The notes beneath the pieces are model-generated. The model was not told the DNA's origin and did not search any database. It saw only the letters and a program-made list of their open reading frames with translations. From contig JAKSKZ010000006.1 in the NCBI GenBank assembly GCA_024401475.1, positions 1 through 64,000 on the forward strand: a DNA stretch of 64,000 nt. The letters run 5' to 3'. Shown piece by piece: positions 16,997 to 26,377 of this stretch (its first letter is position 1; the number at the start of each line of letters is the position of its first letter). Position numbers and translations under genes: made by a program. The DNA comes from Paludibacteraceae bacterium. GTDB taxonomy: Bacteria > Bacteroidota > Bacteroidia > Bacteroidales > Paludibacteraceae.

Positions 16997-19810
16997 TTAT
17001 CGAATTATCGTGAAGTGGCCTGTATATTCTTTATCTATGTCTTCTATGCTAATCACATACCAATAATCGGTGCTTGGCATAGGGTGATCTAAATAATAAC
17101 CATCCCATCCTGGATATTCATTGGCATACTCCATCAATAGTTTACCATAGCGATCAAAAATCTTTACCGAGTAAATTGGATGGCATGTCAGATTCTCAAT
17201 TTCCCATGTGTCACGAATACCATCTCCATTAGGCGACATATAGTCGGCTATCTCGATAGGCAAGCAGTTGCTTGGGTTGGGGATATTTAAAACGGTTAGA
17301 TTTAAAGTCACCACACTATCACAGCCTGATTCTGAAGTTAGGTTTTGCTCATAAACTCCACTTTCTGTCAATGTCTTCTCTCCAAAAGTATAACTTTCGT
17401 CGTTGTAGATGGTCTCATCTAAAATGGTCACTTTCTTTGTTAAGACAGTTAGTTTAAGAGATACCACGCTGTCACAACCAGATTCTGAAGGGAGGAGATC
17501 TTCATAAAGTCCTGCAGTAGTTAATGAATTTCCGCCGAATGAGAAGTTTTCGCCTTCGCAGATGGTCTCTTCTATTGTCGTCTCCTTTTTTTCCAAGACG
17601 GTTAGTGTTAGAGTCACCACACTGTCGCAACCAGAAGTTGACAAAAGTTTTTCTTCATATACGCCAGATTCAGTCAACGATTTGCCTCCAAATAAGAAAC
17701 TTTCACCTTCGCAGATGCTCTCCTCCAAAATTGTATTCTTCTTCTCAATGAGGATTAGGGTAAGTGTCACTATGCTGTCGCAGCCAGAAGCGGAGATAAG
17801 TTTATCTTCATAAACGCCAGCCTCGGTCAATGATTGACCACCGAATGAGAAACTCTCACCTTCGCAGATGGTCTCCACCAATTTGGTTTCCAATTTCTCC
17901 AAGACGATTAGCGTGAGAGTTACCACACTGTCACAACCTGAAGCAGAGACAAGTTTATCTTCATAAACGCCAGTTGCTGTTAACGAATTGCCACCAAATG
18001 AGAAGCTTTCGCCTTTGCAGATGGTTTCTTCCAAGTTGGTCTCCTTCTTGTCCAATACGGTAAGAGTGAGTGTGACTATACTGTCGCAACCAGCTACGGA
18101 GAGAAGATTGTCGGTGTAAACGCCAGCCTCGGTCAATGATTGACCACCGAAAGAGAAACTACCACCTTTGCAGATGCTCTCTTCCAAGTTTGTCTCCTTC
18201 TTGTCCAATACGGTAAGAGTGAGTGTAACCACACTGTCGCAACCCGCTACGGACACAAGATTATCAGTGTAAACACCCGCCTCGGTCAATGTCTTACTTC
18301 CGAACACGAAGCTACCGCCTTTGCAGATGGCCTCTTCCAAATTGGTCTCCACCTTTTCAGTAACCGTTAACGTCAAAGTGACGATGCTGTCGCAACCCGC
18401 CACGGACACAAGATTATCAGTGTAAACACCCGCCTCGGTCAATGTCTTACTTCCGAACACGAAGCTACCGCCTTTGCAGATGGCCTCTTCCAAATTGGTC
18501 TCCACCTTTTCAGTAACCGTTAACGTCAAAGTGACGATGCTGTCGCAACCCGCCACGGACACAAGATTATCAGTGTAAACACCCGCCTCGGTCAATGTCT
18601 TACTTCCGAACACGAAGCTACCGCCTTTGCAGATGGCCTCTTCCAAATTGGTCTCCACCTTATCCAAGATAGTTAGTTCCAATGTGACTAAACTATCACA
18701 GCCGTCGATATTTACTAGTTTATCTTTGTAAGTACCAGCCTCCGTCAATGTCTTGCCACCGAACGAGAAACTTTCACCCGAACAAATAGTATCTTGTATT
18801 AGGGTGTCGTTAGGCATGCATTCGCAAGTTTTTAGTTTAATCTCTACGATGTCGGAAGAAGAGTTACACATGTTGAATGAACCTTCAACTCCGGCAGAGG
18901 AAACGAAGACTTTGTAAAAACCTTCGTCTGCTTTAGACAAATTCGGGAATGATAAAGTGGATCCAGTGCTCACTTTCGTCCATCCTTCTTCGTTATAGTT
19001 TTTTTTGTCGTTTTTAAACCAAGTGTATGTTAAGGGCTCTACATACGAATTGTCAGCATTGTCGAACGAAGCTTTTAATGTGAAGTCCGAACCAAGACAA
19101 AGTGTGTCTGGTGTGTTTACGTTAACGGGGGATTTACACAAACGAACTTCGATATCGTCCAATGCGATGTCTCCACCATTTCCGCCCGCTCCAGAATAGA
19201 CTTTATAGACGATAGATGTTTCGCCTTCAGGAACGGTGAAAGGCAGATCGAAACGACTCCAAGCATAGACACTGCTGCTGAGGGTGAACTTCTTTTCAGC
19301 CAATAAATTTCCGTTGACATCTTCAATGGTGATGGTGATTGGAGCACTTGAGCTTGCATTAAGAGATCTACCCCAAAAAGAGAATGTCAGACCTGTGTTT
19401 TCACAAAGATTATTTACCTTCGTTTTATAAAAAGTAGCTTCTTTATTATCCAAATCCACTACCATGAAATATCCTCTTGTAAGATCATCTTCGTGGGTGT
19501 GGTCTCCGAAGTCTGCATACCATCCTGCATAAATATGGTTGTGGGGATTGTAGTCTTGACGTTTTATGGCCTCTTTTCTAATGTCGTAACCATTTTTCAA
19601 CTTAGCCCATTGGTGATTGGAAAAGGGGAGGGTGATGACATCTGCTGGCAATGCAGGACCTAATGCAGGGTCTGATACGTTGTTTCCTCCAAAGTCTTCA
19701 CGAAATAAGACTGTTCCGTTTGCACATTCGGAATTATCTGCTGCTAAAGCTCCGAAAGAATTAATTGCGAATAAACAACTCCATAAGAGTTTTCTACAAT
19801 TCATAAACAT
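16997..19810 (-). CDS. repeat-rich T9SS type B surface protein
   Basis: The 937-residue protein has a signal peptide (residues about 1-23, ending ALAA). An N-terminal region (about 30-230) opens LFREDFGGNN and contains ITIEDVNGN and DIALDDIEV, like carbohydrate-binding or MAM-like jelly-roll domains. Ig-like sequence follows, then ten repeats of about 51 residues with the pattern ICxGxSFxFGxxxLTxAGVYxDxLxSxxGCDSxVTLTLTV. The C-terminal 90 residues (YMSPNGDGIRDTWEIEN to GHFTIIR) form the gliding-motility/T9SS type B sorting domain. Three internal repeats are nearly identical in DNA (153-base period, about 18190-18660). It is probably an exported adhesin; the ligand is unknown. A second protein at 34776-37445 shares the same ends. 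Confidence 0.85.
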   Translation of the reverse strand: MFMNCRKLLWSCLFAINSFGALAADNSECANGTVLFREDFGGNNVSDPALGPALPADVITLPFSNHQWAKLKNGYDIRKEAIKRQDYNPHNHIYAGWYADFGDHTHEDDLTRGYFMVVDLDNKEATFYKTKVNNLCENTGLTFSFWGRSLNASSSAPITITIEDVNGNLLAEKKFTLSSSVYAWSRFDLPFTVPEGETSIVYKVYSGAGGNGGDIALDDIEVRLCKSPVNVNTPDTLCLGSDFTLKASFDNADNSYVEPLTYTWFKNDKKNYNEEGWTKVSTGSTLSFPNLSKADEGFYKVFVSSAGVEGSFNMCNSSSDIVEIKLKTCECMPNDTLIQDTICSGESFSFGGKTLTEAGTYKDKLVNIDGCDSLVTLELTILDKVETNLEEAICKGGSFVFGSKTLTEAGVYTDNLVSVAGCDSIVTLTLTVTEKVETNLEEAICKGGSFVFGSKTLTEAGVYTDNLVSVAGCDSIVTLTLTVTEKVETNLEEAICKGGSFVFGSKTLTEAGVYTDNLVSVAGCDSVVTLTLTVLDKKETNLEESICKGGSFSFGGQSLTEAGVYTDNLLSVAGCDSIVTLTLTVLDKKETNLEETICKGESFSFGGNSLTATGVYEDKLVSASGCDSVVTLTLIVLEKLETKLVETICEGESFSFGGQSLTEAGVYEDKLISASGCDSIVTLTLILIEKKNTILEESICEGESFLFGGKSLTESGVYEEKLLSTSGCDSVVTLTLTVLEKKETTIEETICEGENFSFGGNSLTTAGLYEDLLPSESGCDSVVSLKLTVLTKKVTILDETIYNDESYTFGEKTLTESGVYEQNLTSESGCDSVVTLNLTVLNIPNPSNCLPIEIADYMSPNGDGIRDTWEIENLTCHPIYSVKIFDRYGKLLMEYANEYPGWDGYYLDHPMPSTDYWYVISIEDIDKEYTGHFTIIR
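18190..18660. repeat. tandem 153-bp repeats within the T9SS protein gene
   Basis: Blocks beginning with the same sequence at about 18328, 18481 and 18634 repeat every 153 bases, equal to 51 codons, with very few differences. Neighbouring repeats (17350-18190) encode the same protein motif but are diverged in DNA. Identical tandem units allow copy-number change without frameshift. Confidence 0.85.
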
Positions 19811-19989
19811 TTATATTTGTATAAGAAACTTTTTTGTATTTCTATCTCAGTTTATACTTTTATTTTGATAGGATGAGTTTTAGACTCAACCTTGTAAAAT
19901 GTCATATCCTAAAAATTTAGGGTAGGTGACAAAACAAACACCGAACGAAATCTTTCGTAGTCTATTCAGACTACATCGAGAAACATAAA

Positions 19990-20063
19990 CGGTTTTGCCT
20001 ATAATTAGGCAAATATTATGCCAAAGAACATGTTTTTTGGGGGGACATACAATTCGACCCCCA
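19990..20063. other. non-coding region with several hairpins
   Basis: The gap 19811-20301 has no gene. Within it TTTGCCTATAATTAGGCAAA (from about 19994) is a perfect small palindrome, TTGGGGG and CCCCCAA (20037-20063) form another stem, and GTAGTCT/AGACTAC (about 19957-19975) a third. Repeat copy B follows at 20080. Possible roles are transcript ends or a small RNA; nothing decides between them. Confidence 0.35.
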
Positions 20064-20079
20064 ATATAATTGTCAGTTT

Positions 20080-20206
20080 TAAACATTAATTGTCATTAAT
20101 CGCCCATTAATTTATTCATTAATTTCAAATCAAGGTTTTAACCAATCATCACAAAACATTCTGTCAATCATTAAATTAACGACAAATTAATGGTGATTGA
20201 TGTTTA
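20080..20206. repeat. AT-rich inverted-repeat element, copy B
   Basis: The ends are AAACATTAAT and ATTGATGTTT. The right arm (TCAATCATTAAATTAACGA) is the reverse complement of the left arm of copy A (9148-9244), so the two copies are in opposite orientation. It sits downstream of the Nudix gene. Confidence 0.6.
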
Positions 20207-20301
20207 AGAAATCAGCAATCAGCTTTCTAGAAGCTGTAGCATATAGCCCGTAATTTTCATTAATTTCAATTTGGGTCAAACGCTATATAATTACCTGTTT
20301 T

Positions 20302-20865
20302 TTAAACCCAATGGCTCATTGCTGCGTATTTCCATAAAGGGGCTACCATCATGGCTTGATGAAACTCTCCGTCTTTGAGCATTCTGACAACCTCTTCTTT
20401 TTCTATTAGAACAACTGAAATATCCTCTGATTCTTCTAAATGTTGAGAGGATACTTGTTCAACACCTATTGCGAGAAACGTATGGCTGTGGTTGGTGCAG
20501 GCACCTGCGTTGGGGCTGATAGTCATGAAGTGGCTCCACTCTCCACCAGCATAGCCTGTTTCTTCGAAGAGTTCGCGTTTGGCGGCATCCATTGGGTCTT
20601 CGCCTTTCTCCACGCATCCCGCCGGAATCTCGTAGGCAGTAAGATGTTGGGCATGACGGTATTGACGTTCCATCAAGAATTGCCCATCTTTGGTGATGGC
20701 GATGACGTTACAGAAATCTGGATATTCTAAAACATAGAAATCTTTGATTTCAGCACCCGTGGGCAATTTGACATGTTCGCGCTTAGCGGTTAGCCAAGGC
20801 CTTTGGAAAAGATATTCGCTTTCTAAAACTTCCCATTCCATTGGATCTTTCTTTTGCTTCTCCAT
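20302..20865 (-). CDS. Nudix hydrolase, ADP-ribose pyrophosphatase-like
   Basis: This 187-residue cytoplasmic protein has a complete Nudix box GCVEKGEDPMDAAKRELFEE followed by TGY (G-x5-E-x7-REUxEExGU), which binds the metal and hydrolyses a nucleoside diphosphate linked to another group. The flanking features (ERQYRHAQHLTAYEIPAGCVE, and ISPNAGACTNHSHTFLAIG downstream) are those of the ADP-ribose pyrophosphatase subgroup. It is the last of three closely spaced minus-strand genes, 15 bases after the nitroreductase. Confidence 0.88.
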   Translation of the reverse strand: MEKQKKDPMEWEVLESEYLFQRPWLTAKREHVKLPTGAEIKDFYVLEYPDFCNVIAITKDGQFLMERQYRHAQHLTAYEIPAGCVEKGEDPMDAAKRELFEETGYAGGEWSHFMTISPNAGACTNHSHTFLAIGVEQVSSQHLEESEDISVVLIEKEEVVRMLKDGEFHQAMMVAPLWKYAAMSHWV

Positions 20866-20880
20866 GTGGCGAGTTATCTT

Positions 20881-21624
20881 TTATTCCATAAAACCTTGTT
20901 TCTTCAAGAATGAAAGGAGTGCCGATGAAAATGCTTCGTTGTCGGCCTTCTTGTAACGGATGTCCGTATATACTTGAGCTAATGTCTCTTTGTTGTTCTC
21001 TTGGATGAATCTAATGCTATCCGGCAAGTTCTCTTTCTCTTTGTATATTTGATCTATATCTTCGTTTGTATAGTCCTTATAAGTCTCATGATGGATAAGG
21101 GCAGAAGCCGGAAGTCTGTCTTGAAGTTGTGCGTTTTCGTCAGGGATGCCTATTGTCAAAGTTAGGATTGGAACGACAAATTTGGGCAATTCTAAGATTT
21201 TAGCAATGCTTTCGGCGTTGTAGGCTGTGGTTCCAAGAAAGCATGTTCCGTAACCTTTGCTTTCAGCCAAAAGGCAGAAGGATTGTGCCACCAAAAGAGC
21301 ATCCATGGCTGCCGTCATGAAAGAAAGGAAATTGTCATATCCTGGTTTTGCATTTCTGCATTCGCACCATTTGATGAAACGATTGTAGTCTGCACAGAAT
21401 GTGAGAGAAACGGGAGCGTTGGTAAATGTGGGTTGATTGAAGTGTGTCGGTGCCAAGAGTGCCTTCTTCTTCTCATCCTTATTGATTACCACACTGTAGA
21501 GTTGCATGTTTCCTGTTGTTGGTGTGCGGAAGGCACATTCAAGCATCTCTTCTATGATTTGATCGGAAATAGTTTCTTGCTTGTATTTCCTTATCGTTTT
21601 TCTTTCTTTTAAAAGTGATTGCAT
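20881..21624 (-). CDS. nitroreductase-family NAD(P)H flavin oxidoreductase
   Basis: The protein has about 247 residues from the ATG encoding MQSLLKERKTIRKYK; an in-frame ATG nine codons upstream (21651) is possible. The RKTIRKYK opening, RTPTTGNMQLYSVVI and ESKGYGTCFLGTTAYN are the FMN-binding signatures of the NfsA/FRP-like group. It reduces nitro compounds, quinones or flavins with NAD(P)H; the natural substrate is unknown. It lies between nudix and dsbD genes in a likely operon (gaps of 15 and about 17-44 bases), consistent with a redox-maintenance role. Confidence 0.85.
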   Translation of the reverse strand: MQSLLKERKTIRKYKQETISDQIIEEMLECAFRTPTTGNMQLYSVVINKDEKKKALLAPTHFNQPTFTNAPVSLTFCADYNRFIKWCECRNAKPGYDNFLSFMTAAMDALLVAQSFCLLAESKGYGTCFLGTTAYNAESIAKILELPKFVVPILTLTIGIPDENAQLQDRLPASALIHHETYKDYTNEDIDQIYKEKENLPDSIRFIQENNKETLAQVYTDIRYKKADNEAFSSALLSFLKKQGFME

Positions 21625-21668
21625 TTTATGTCTTTTTAATATTTCAATCAATAGAAATGAGTTGACTC

Positions 21669-23690
21669 TTAATCCCTTTTCTTTGATTCATTGTAATTGG
21701 AAAGTCCTTTCTCCAAAAACTCAATGAATTCCGAAGCATCTTCTGTGGACGAGAAGGCCTTGTTTAGAGCATTTCCGTCTGCATCAATCAATGTGTAAAG
21801 AGGTTGTACATTTGCTCCAAACTTGTGTCGTTCCAAGTAACTCCATTTGTCTCCGAATGTGGTGATTTTCAAATCTTTGCCATTCTCTTTGACTGTGTAA
21901 GGCTTTGCTAATTTCTTTTTGTTGTCCACATACAAGGTGATGAGGACGTAGTCTTTGGTTAGGAGCTTGCTTACTTTGGGGTCGTTCCAAACCGTCGCTT
22001 CCATCTTTCGGCAATTAACGCATCCGTAGCCAGAGAAATCGACTACAACAGGCTTGTCATGTTGTTTTGCGTAAGCCAAACCTAATTCATAATCTTCAAA
22101 TTGAGCATGGACCTCATTGTCTTGCAAATTAAAATCTTGGGTGTAAATTGGGGGAGCAAATGCACTGACGGCTTTGCAAGGTGCACCGAATAGGCCAGGG
22201 ACAAGATACACCACGAATGCGAATGTCACCAAAGCCAAAAGCATTCTTAATACAGAAATGTGTTCTATAGGGGTGTCTGCTTCGAATCTGATTTTTCCCA
22301 AGAGATAGAGTCCAAGGAAGGCGAAGATGGCAATCCATAGGACAAGGAACACTTCGCGGTCAAGGATTCCCCATCCATAAGCCAAGTCGGCCACTGAGAA
22401 AAATTTGAGTGCGAAGGCCAATTCCAAGAATCCTAATACGACCTTGACGGAGTTGAGCCAACCTCCCTTCTTGGGAAGTTTTTTCAACCAACTTGGAAAG
22501 AGGGCGAATATTGAGAAGGGGAATGCCAACGCAATGGCGAAGCCTAACATTCCGACAGCAGGTGCTAAAATGTCGCTGCTTGATATGTGAACGAGTAGGG
22601 TGCCTATCAATAATCCTGTGCAGGAGAATGAAACGATGACAAGCGTGAGAGCCATCAGCATAATGCTGACAATGCCTGCTGTTTTTTCCACTTTTTTGTC
22701 AACCTTCGTGCTCCAGCTTGCAGGCAATGCAATTTCAAAACCTCCGAAAAAGGAGATGGCGAATAGGATGAGGATGGCAAATAGTACGATGTTGAATATT
22801 GCGTTTGTCGATAGTTCGTTAAGTGCACTTGCTCCGAACAACGCCGTGATGAGTAAGCCTAATGTTTCGTATATGACTACGATGGATAATCCATACAAGA
22901 TAGCAGAAGCCTTGCCTTTCTTTGAATCTTTGTCGTGGAGGAAATAGCTGACAGTCATAGGAATGGCAGGCCATACGCAAGGGGTTATGATGGCGAGAAG
23001 CCCGTAGATGATTCCTTCCAAGAAGATGCTCCACAAAGATTTGTCTTTTGAATGGTTTTCCGTCTCGCCAAATGAGTTCATCTCTTCGATGACAGGTTCC
23101 CAGGCTTTATTCAATTCGGTCTCCTCTTGTTGTGTAGAACTTTTGAGTGAAGTGATATCTTTGAAAAGAGGCGTGGTTGTGACATTTTTCGTGGGAATCT
23201 CCTCCTTTACAGCAACCGCTTTGGACTCTTCTTTTTTTGAAAAATGAAAGTCTTCTTTAGCAGGAGGGAGACAGGTGTTATCGTTGCAGACCATGTAATC
23301 TACATAACCTGCAATATTGTAATCTTGGGGATTGGAAACTTTGATTCGTTGAACGAAGGATACTTCCTTTTCGAACCAATTGATATCCATGTCAAATGTA
23401 GGATCGTGCTTCTTTACGGGTTGTTTGGTGCTTTTAGCTTTACCTACAAGGTCGATGTTTTTTTGCGCCTCAAAATGGAAAGTTGTTGGTTTGGGGCCAT
23501 CGGCAGGCAAATCAGTACCGTACATATGCCAGTCCTTGTCTATTGTAGCTTTGAATGTGATGGTGCCATCTCCATTCTCTTCTATTTCGGAGAGTGAGAT
23601 TTCCCATTTGACTGGGTCTAAAATTTGTGCAAAGGCAGTGAATATAGGTAAAGCAAGCAGTAATAGAATGAAGTAAGCTTTTTTGGCCAT
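21669..23690 (-). CDS. dsbD: DsbD-like thiol:disulfide interchange protein
   Basis: The 673-residue protein has a signal peptide, then an N-terminal DsbD-alpha-like periplasmic domain (about 25-150, with VCNDNTCLPP), a linker, about eight membrane helices (about 225-500, starting IIYGLLAIITPCVWPAIPMTVS), and a C-terminal thioredoxin domain with GYGCVNCRKME (active site at about 557-560). It passes electrons from cytoplasmic thioredoxin across the membrane to periplasmic reductases or cytochrome c maturation. The length is typical of Bacteroidetes DsbD. It is probably the first gene of the minus-strand group with nitroreductase and Nudix. Confidence 0.92.
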   Translation of the reverse strand: MAKKAYFILLLLALPIFTAFAQILDPVKWEISLSEIEENGDGTITFKATIDKDWHMYGTDLPADGPKPTTFHFEAQKNIDLVGKAKSTKQPVKKHDPTFDMDINWFEKEVSFVQRIKVSNPQDYNIAGYVDYMVCNDNTCLPPAKEDFHFSKKEESKAVAVKEEIPTKNVTTTPLFKDITSLKSSTQQEETELNKAWEPVIEEMNSFGETENHSKDKSLWSIFLEGIIYGLLAIITPCVWPAIPMTVSYFLHDKDSKKGKASAILYGLSIVVIYETLGLLITALFGASALNELSTNAIFNIVLFAILILFAISFFGGFEIALPASWSTKVDKKVEKTAGIVSIMLMALTLVIVSFSCTGLLIGTLLVHISSSDILAPAVGMLGFAIALAFPFSIFALFPSWLKKLPKKGGWLNSVKVVLGFLELAFALKFFSVADLAYGWGILDREVFLVLWIAIFAFLGLYLLGKIRFEADTPIEHISVLRMLLALVTFAFVVYLVPGLFGAPCKAVSAFAPPIYTQDFNLQDNEVHAQFEDYELGLAYAKQHDKPVVVDFSGYGCVNCRKMEATVWNDPKVSKLLTKDYVLITLYVDNKKKLAKPYTVKENGKDLKITTFGDKWSYLERHKFGANVQPLYTLIDADGNALNKAFSSTEDASEFIEFLEKGLSNYNESKKRD

Positions 23691-23777
23691 ATATTAAAAG
23701 AAATTTTGGATGCGAATTATGTAGGGGCAACTATTGGGTCGCCCCTATTATGTTCTCAGCGAGGAGTCGTCCCTTGA

Positions 23778-24077
23778 TTAGAATTCGAAATCAACGCAAG
23801 ATCTGTCCTCTAAAACCTCTCTGATAATTTTTGAGACAGAAAGATGTTGTGGATGATTAGCATAGGTTGACAAATCCTCCATTGTGTTGTGTGTTGTGAT
23901 GAGGGAAATGTCGAACTTCTCTTTGGGGTTTTTGTTTAACCCTACTTCGATGCTGAGAATCTCAGGGATGATGGCTTTTAGATTTACCAAACCCATTTGA
24001 ATTTGCTTCATTTTGTTCAATTTCTCAGATGGAGAGTTGAACTCTTTCAATTTAAAAAGGACTACGTGCTTTATCAT
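23778..24077 (-). CDS. Dabb (stress-responsive A/B barrel) domain protein
   Basis: The 99-residue protein starts IKHVVLFKLKEF, with EIGLNKNP-like and LITTHNTMEDLSTYANHPQHLSV segments typical of the dimeric A/B barrel (Dabb) family. The ATG at 24077 is used because it opens directly with the conserved MIKHVVLFK; an upstream ATG at 24107 overlaps the promoter box. A role in stress or as a small-molecule enzyme cannot be read. Its -7 box (TAACTTTG, minus strand 24105-24112) lies 28 bases upstream. Confidence 0.85.
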   Translation of the reverse strand: MIKHVVLFKLKEFNSPSEKLNKMKQIQMGLVNLKAIIPEILSIEVGLNKNPKEKFDISLITTHNTMEDLSTYANHPQHLSVSKIIREVLEDRSCVDFEF

Positions 24078-24104
24078 CGTTTTTTCTTTAAAATTCTGTT
24101 TTTG

Positions 24105-24112
24105 CAAAGTTA
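24105..24112 (-). promoter_or_regulatory. -7 promoter element of the Dabb gene
   Basis: The minus strand reads TAACTTTG, an exact TAnnTTTG match, 28 bases upstream of the chosen start codon. Confidence 0.6.
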
Positions 24113-24232
24113 ATCAAAAATTGAAAGATTAAGAGTGAAAATGGAGAAGGAGAGCACTCTAACCCTATAGTTTAATTGATTTTAACTTGTGAAAGTAAGG
24201 AAGAACTATTTTTTAGAGGAGAGACTCCCGTT

Positions 24233-25531
24233 TTAATTCTTTTTGACACTGTTCCCTTTTCCTGCCACTACGACATAGAAGGTTGCCGGATCAAAATATT
24301 TTTTAGCCAAAGCCAAAAGTTCCTCTGACGTGGTGTTCTTGATAGTGTCTACCATTTGGTCGTAATAGTCGTAACTTTGCTTATGTCCTACTAATGAGAT
24401 GAGTAAGTCTGCTAAATTCAGACCTCCGTCCATAGTGCGTAGATGCTCTCCTAAAAGATACATCTTTACCATTTCGAGTTCATCTTCCGGTATGAGTTCT
24501 GTTCTGATTTTCTCTATTTCGTTAAAAACCTCTTGAATGAGCAGTTCTGTAAATTCATTTCCAGTTTGGGAACTGATTCTGAAATGTCCGCATTCTGGGT
24601 ATGTGACGATGGATGAGCCGATGCCGTATGTATAACCTTTCTCTTCGCGTATGTTGGTCATAAGTCGGCTGCCGAAATAGCCGCCGAATACCGTGTTGAG
24701 AATATTTAGTTTCATGTGGTCTGGATGCTTACGGTTGACCAATGGTTTGCCGATGATGACGGACGATTGCACAGCATCTGCCTTGTCTATGAAAGTTCTC
24801 TTCTCTGCCGCAGGTTGAGGCTCTTGGAAGTCATAGTCGCTGAGTGTTTCACCAGCAGCTTCTATTTTGTTGAAAGCATCCAACAACATTTTCTCAACCT
24901 CCTGCGTGATTTTTCCCGTGACAAACACTTTGCAGTTGCGAGTATTATAGTGCTTTTGATAGAATTGGCGGATCTCCTCCAAATTCAACATGTCAATATC
25001 TTCTATTGTTGCATTTTGCCCGTATAGATGATTCTTGCCGTAAATGCTCTCTTTGAATTGTATGCTTGAAAGATAACTTACTTTTGTTTGGTCTATTTCC
25101 AATTTGTTTCGTAAGATATCTTTTAATGTGTTGAACTCTTTTTCGGGCAGTGTGGCGTGGAAAATCATCTCTTCAGCCAAATCGAGGATGGTGGATAGGT
25201 GCCTGTTGAGCGAATATATCGTGATGTAGGCATATTGGTGCGAATTGGTCAGTTGCAACCATGAACCATAGAAATCCAATTTCTCGGCAATCTCGGCTGA
25301 ATTCATGGTTCGGCAACCTTCTTTCACCAAGCTATTGGCAAAGTGAGCGGTTAGTTTCTTCTTTTGATAACAAGAACCGGCTCTAAACATCCAATCTATG
25401 CGGACAACATCCTCCTCTCCCTGGTTGAGAAAATAGAGTTCCATGCCGTTGTCAAGTGCATAGGTCTTTGCCCTTGCCATCTTGAAATCTTCAAACTCGT
25501 TTATCTTGGGCTGTATTGTCCTATCTATCAT
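24233..25531 (-). CDS. M16-family peptidase-like protein with a degenerate zinc motif
   Basis: The 432-residue protein has the two-domain fold of M16 (insulinase/processing peptidase) proteins: LDNGMELYFLNQGEEDVVRIDWMFRAGS at the start, the second-domain REEKGYTYGIGSS, and FVTGKIT between them. The expected HxxEH zinc motif is replaced by AHFANSLVKEG (residue about 65), so the metal-binding His and catalytic Glu are missing. It has no signal peptide. It may be a non-catalytic partner of another M16 subunit elsewhere or a scaffold. It follows kdsB by 36 bases on the same strand and is probably cotranscribed. Confidence 0.8.
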   Translation of the reverse strand: MIDRTIQPKINEFEDFKMARAKTYALDNGMELYFLNQGEEDVVRIDWMFRAGSCYQKKKLTAHFANSLVKEGCRTMNSAEIAEKLDFYGSWLQLTNSHQYAYITIYSLNRHLSTILDLAEEMIFHATLPEKEFNTLKDILRNKLEIDQTKVSYLSSIQFKESIYGKNHLYGQNATIEDIDMLNLEEIRQFYQKHYNTRNCKVFVTGKITQEVEKMLLDAFNKIEAAGETLSDYDFQEPQPAAEKRTFIDKADAVQSSVIIGKPLVNRKHPDHMKLNILNTVFGGYFGSRLMTNIREEKGYTYGIGSSIVTYPECGHFRISSQTGNEFTELLIQEVFNEIEKIRTELIPEDELEMVKMYLLGEHLRTMDGGLNLADLLISLVGHKQSYDYYDQMVDTIKNTTSEELLALAKKYFDPATFYVVVAGKGNSVKKN

Positions 25532-25567
25532 TTCTTTGTGCTGTTGATGAGTACTGCTTTTCTTTGC

Positions 25568-26335
25568 TTAGAGTCTTTCTTTCATGAACTTCTCTGCTCG
25601 GAGCAAGTCTTCTGGAGTGTCTATTCCGATGGTCTCTTCGTTTGTGATGCCCACTTTGATCTTATACCCGTTTTCCAACCATCTTAGTTGTTCCAATGAT
25701 TCTGCCAATTCGAGAGAAGACTGAGGCAATTTTGTGATTTCTGCCAAAACTTCGGCACGGTAAGCGTAGAGGCCTATATGTTTGTAGTAGGTGTGGTTGG
25801 CTAACCAAGCCTCTTCGTCTGCCCCTCTTTTATACGGGATGACGGAACGGCTGAAATAGAGAGCCTCCATATTTTTGTTGACTACTACTTTAGGCGAGTT
25901 TGGATTGAAAAGGGCTGCTTTGCCATCAGCCAATTGGAATGGTTTTACCAATGTGGCAATTTGAGTGGATTCATCTTCGAAACATTTGCAGACCGTCTCT
26001 ATTTGAGATGGTTGGATGAATGGCTCGTCACCCTGAATGTTGATGATGACCTTGCGATTTGTGGCTGATTTTTGATAGGCCTCAAAACATCTGTCTGTTC
26101 CGCTTCTGTGTTGGTCTGAGGTCATGACAGCCTTCCCGCCAAACTTTTCTACGGCTTCAGCAATGCGGTTGTCGTCGGTTGCCACGTAAACACAATCGAG
26201 CACTTTTGAAACTTGCTCGTAAACGCGTTGAATCATGCTTTTTCCACAGATTTCGACCAATGGCTTTCCTGGGAAACGGGAGGAAGCATACCTTGCAGGA
26301 ATGATTCCGATAAATTGATTGTATTGAATGCTCAT
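25568..26335 (-). CDS. kdsB: KdsB, CMP-KDO synthetase
   Basis: The 255-residue enzyme opens FIGIIPARYASSRFPGKPL, the nucleotide-binding signature of 3-deoxy-manno-octulosonate cytidylyltransferase, and has VYVATDD, HRSGTDRC, VNIQGDEPFI and the C-terminal GIDTPEDL. It activates KDO with CTP for attachment to lipid A in lipopolysaccharide. The length matches the family. It sits in a minus-strand cluster after pcrA, an ftsB-like gene and a small membrane-protein gene. Confidence 0.95.
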   Translation of the reverse strand: MSIQYNQFIGIIPARYASSRFPGKPLVEICGKSMIQRVYEQVSKVLDCVYVATDDNRIAEAVEKFGGKAVMTSDQHRSGTDRCFEAYQKSATNRKVIINIQGDEPFIQPSQIETVCKCFEDESTQIATLVKPFQLADGKAALFNPNSPKVVVNKNMEALYFSRSVIPYKRGADEEAWLANHTYYKHIGLYAYRAEVLAEITKLPQSSLELAESLEQLRWLENGYKIKVGITNEETIGIDTPEDLLRAEKFMKERL

Positions 26336-26377
26336 TTCCTATATGAATGTAGGGGATTGGGGAATCCCGAATTTGTG

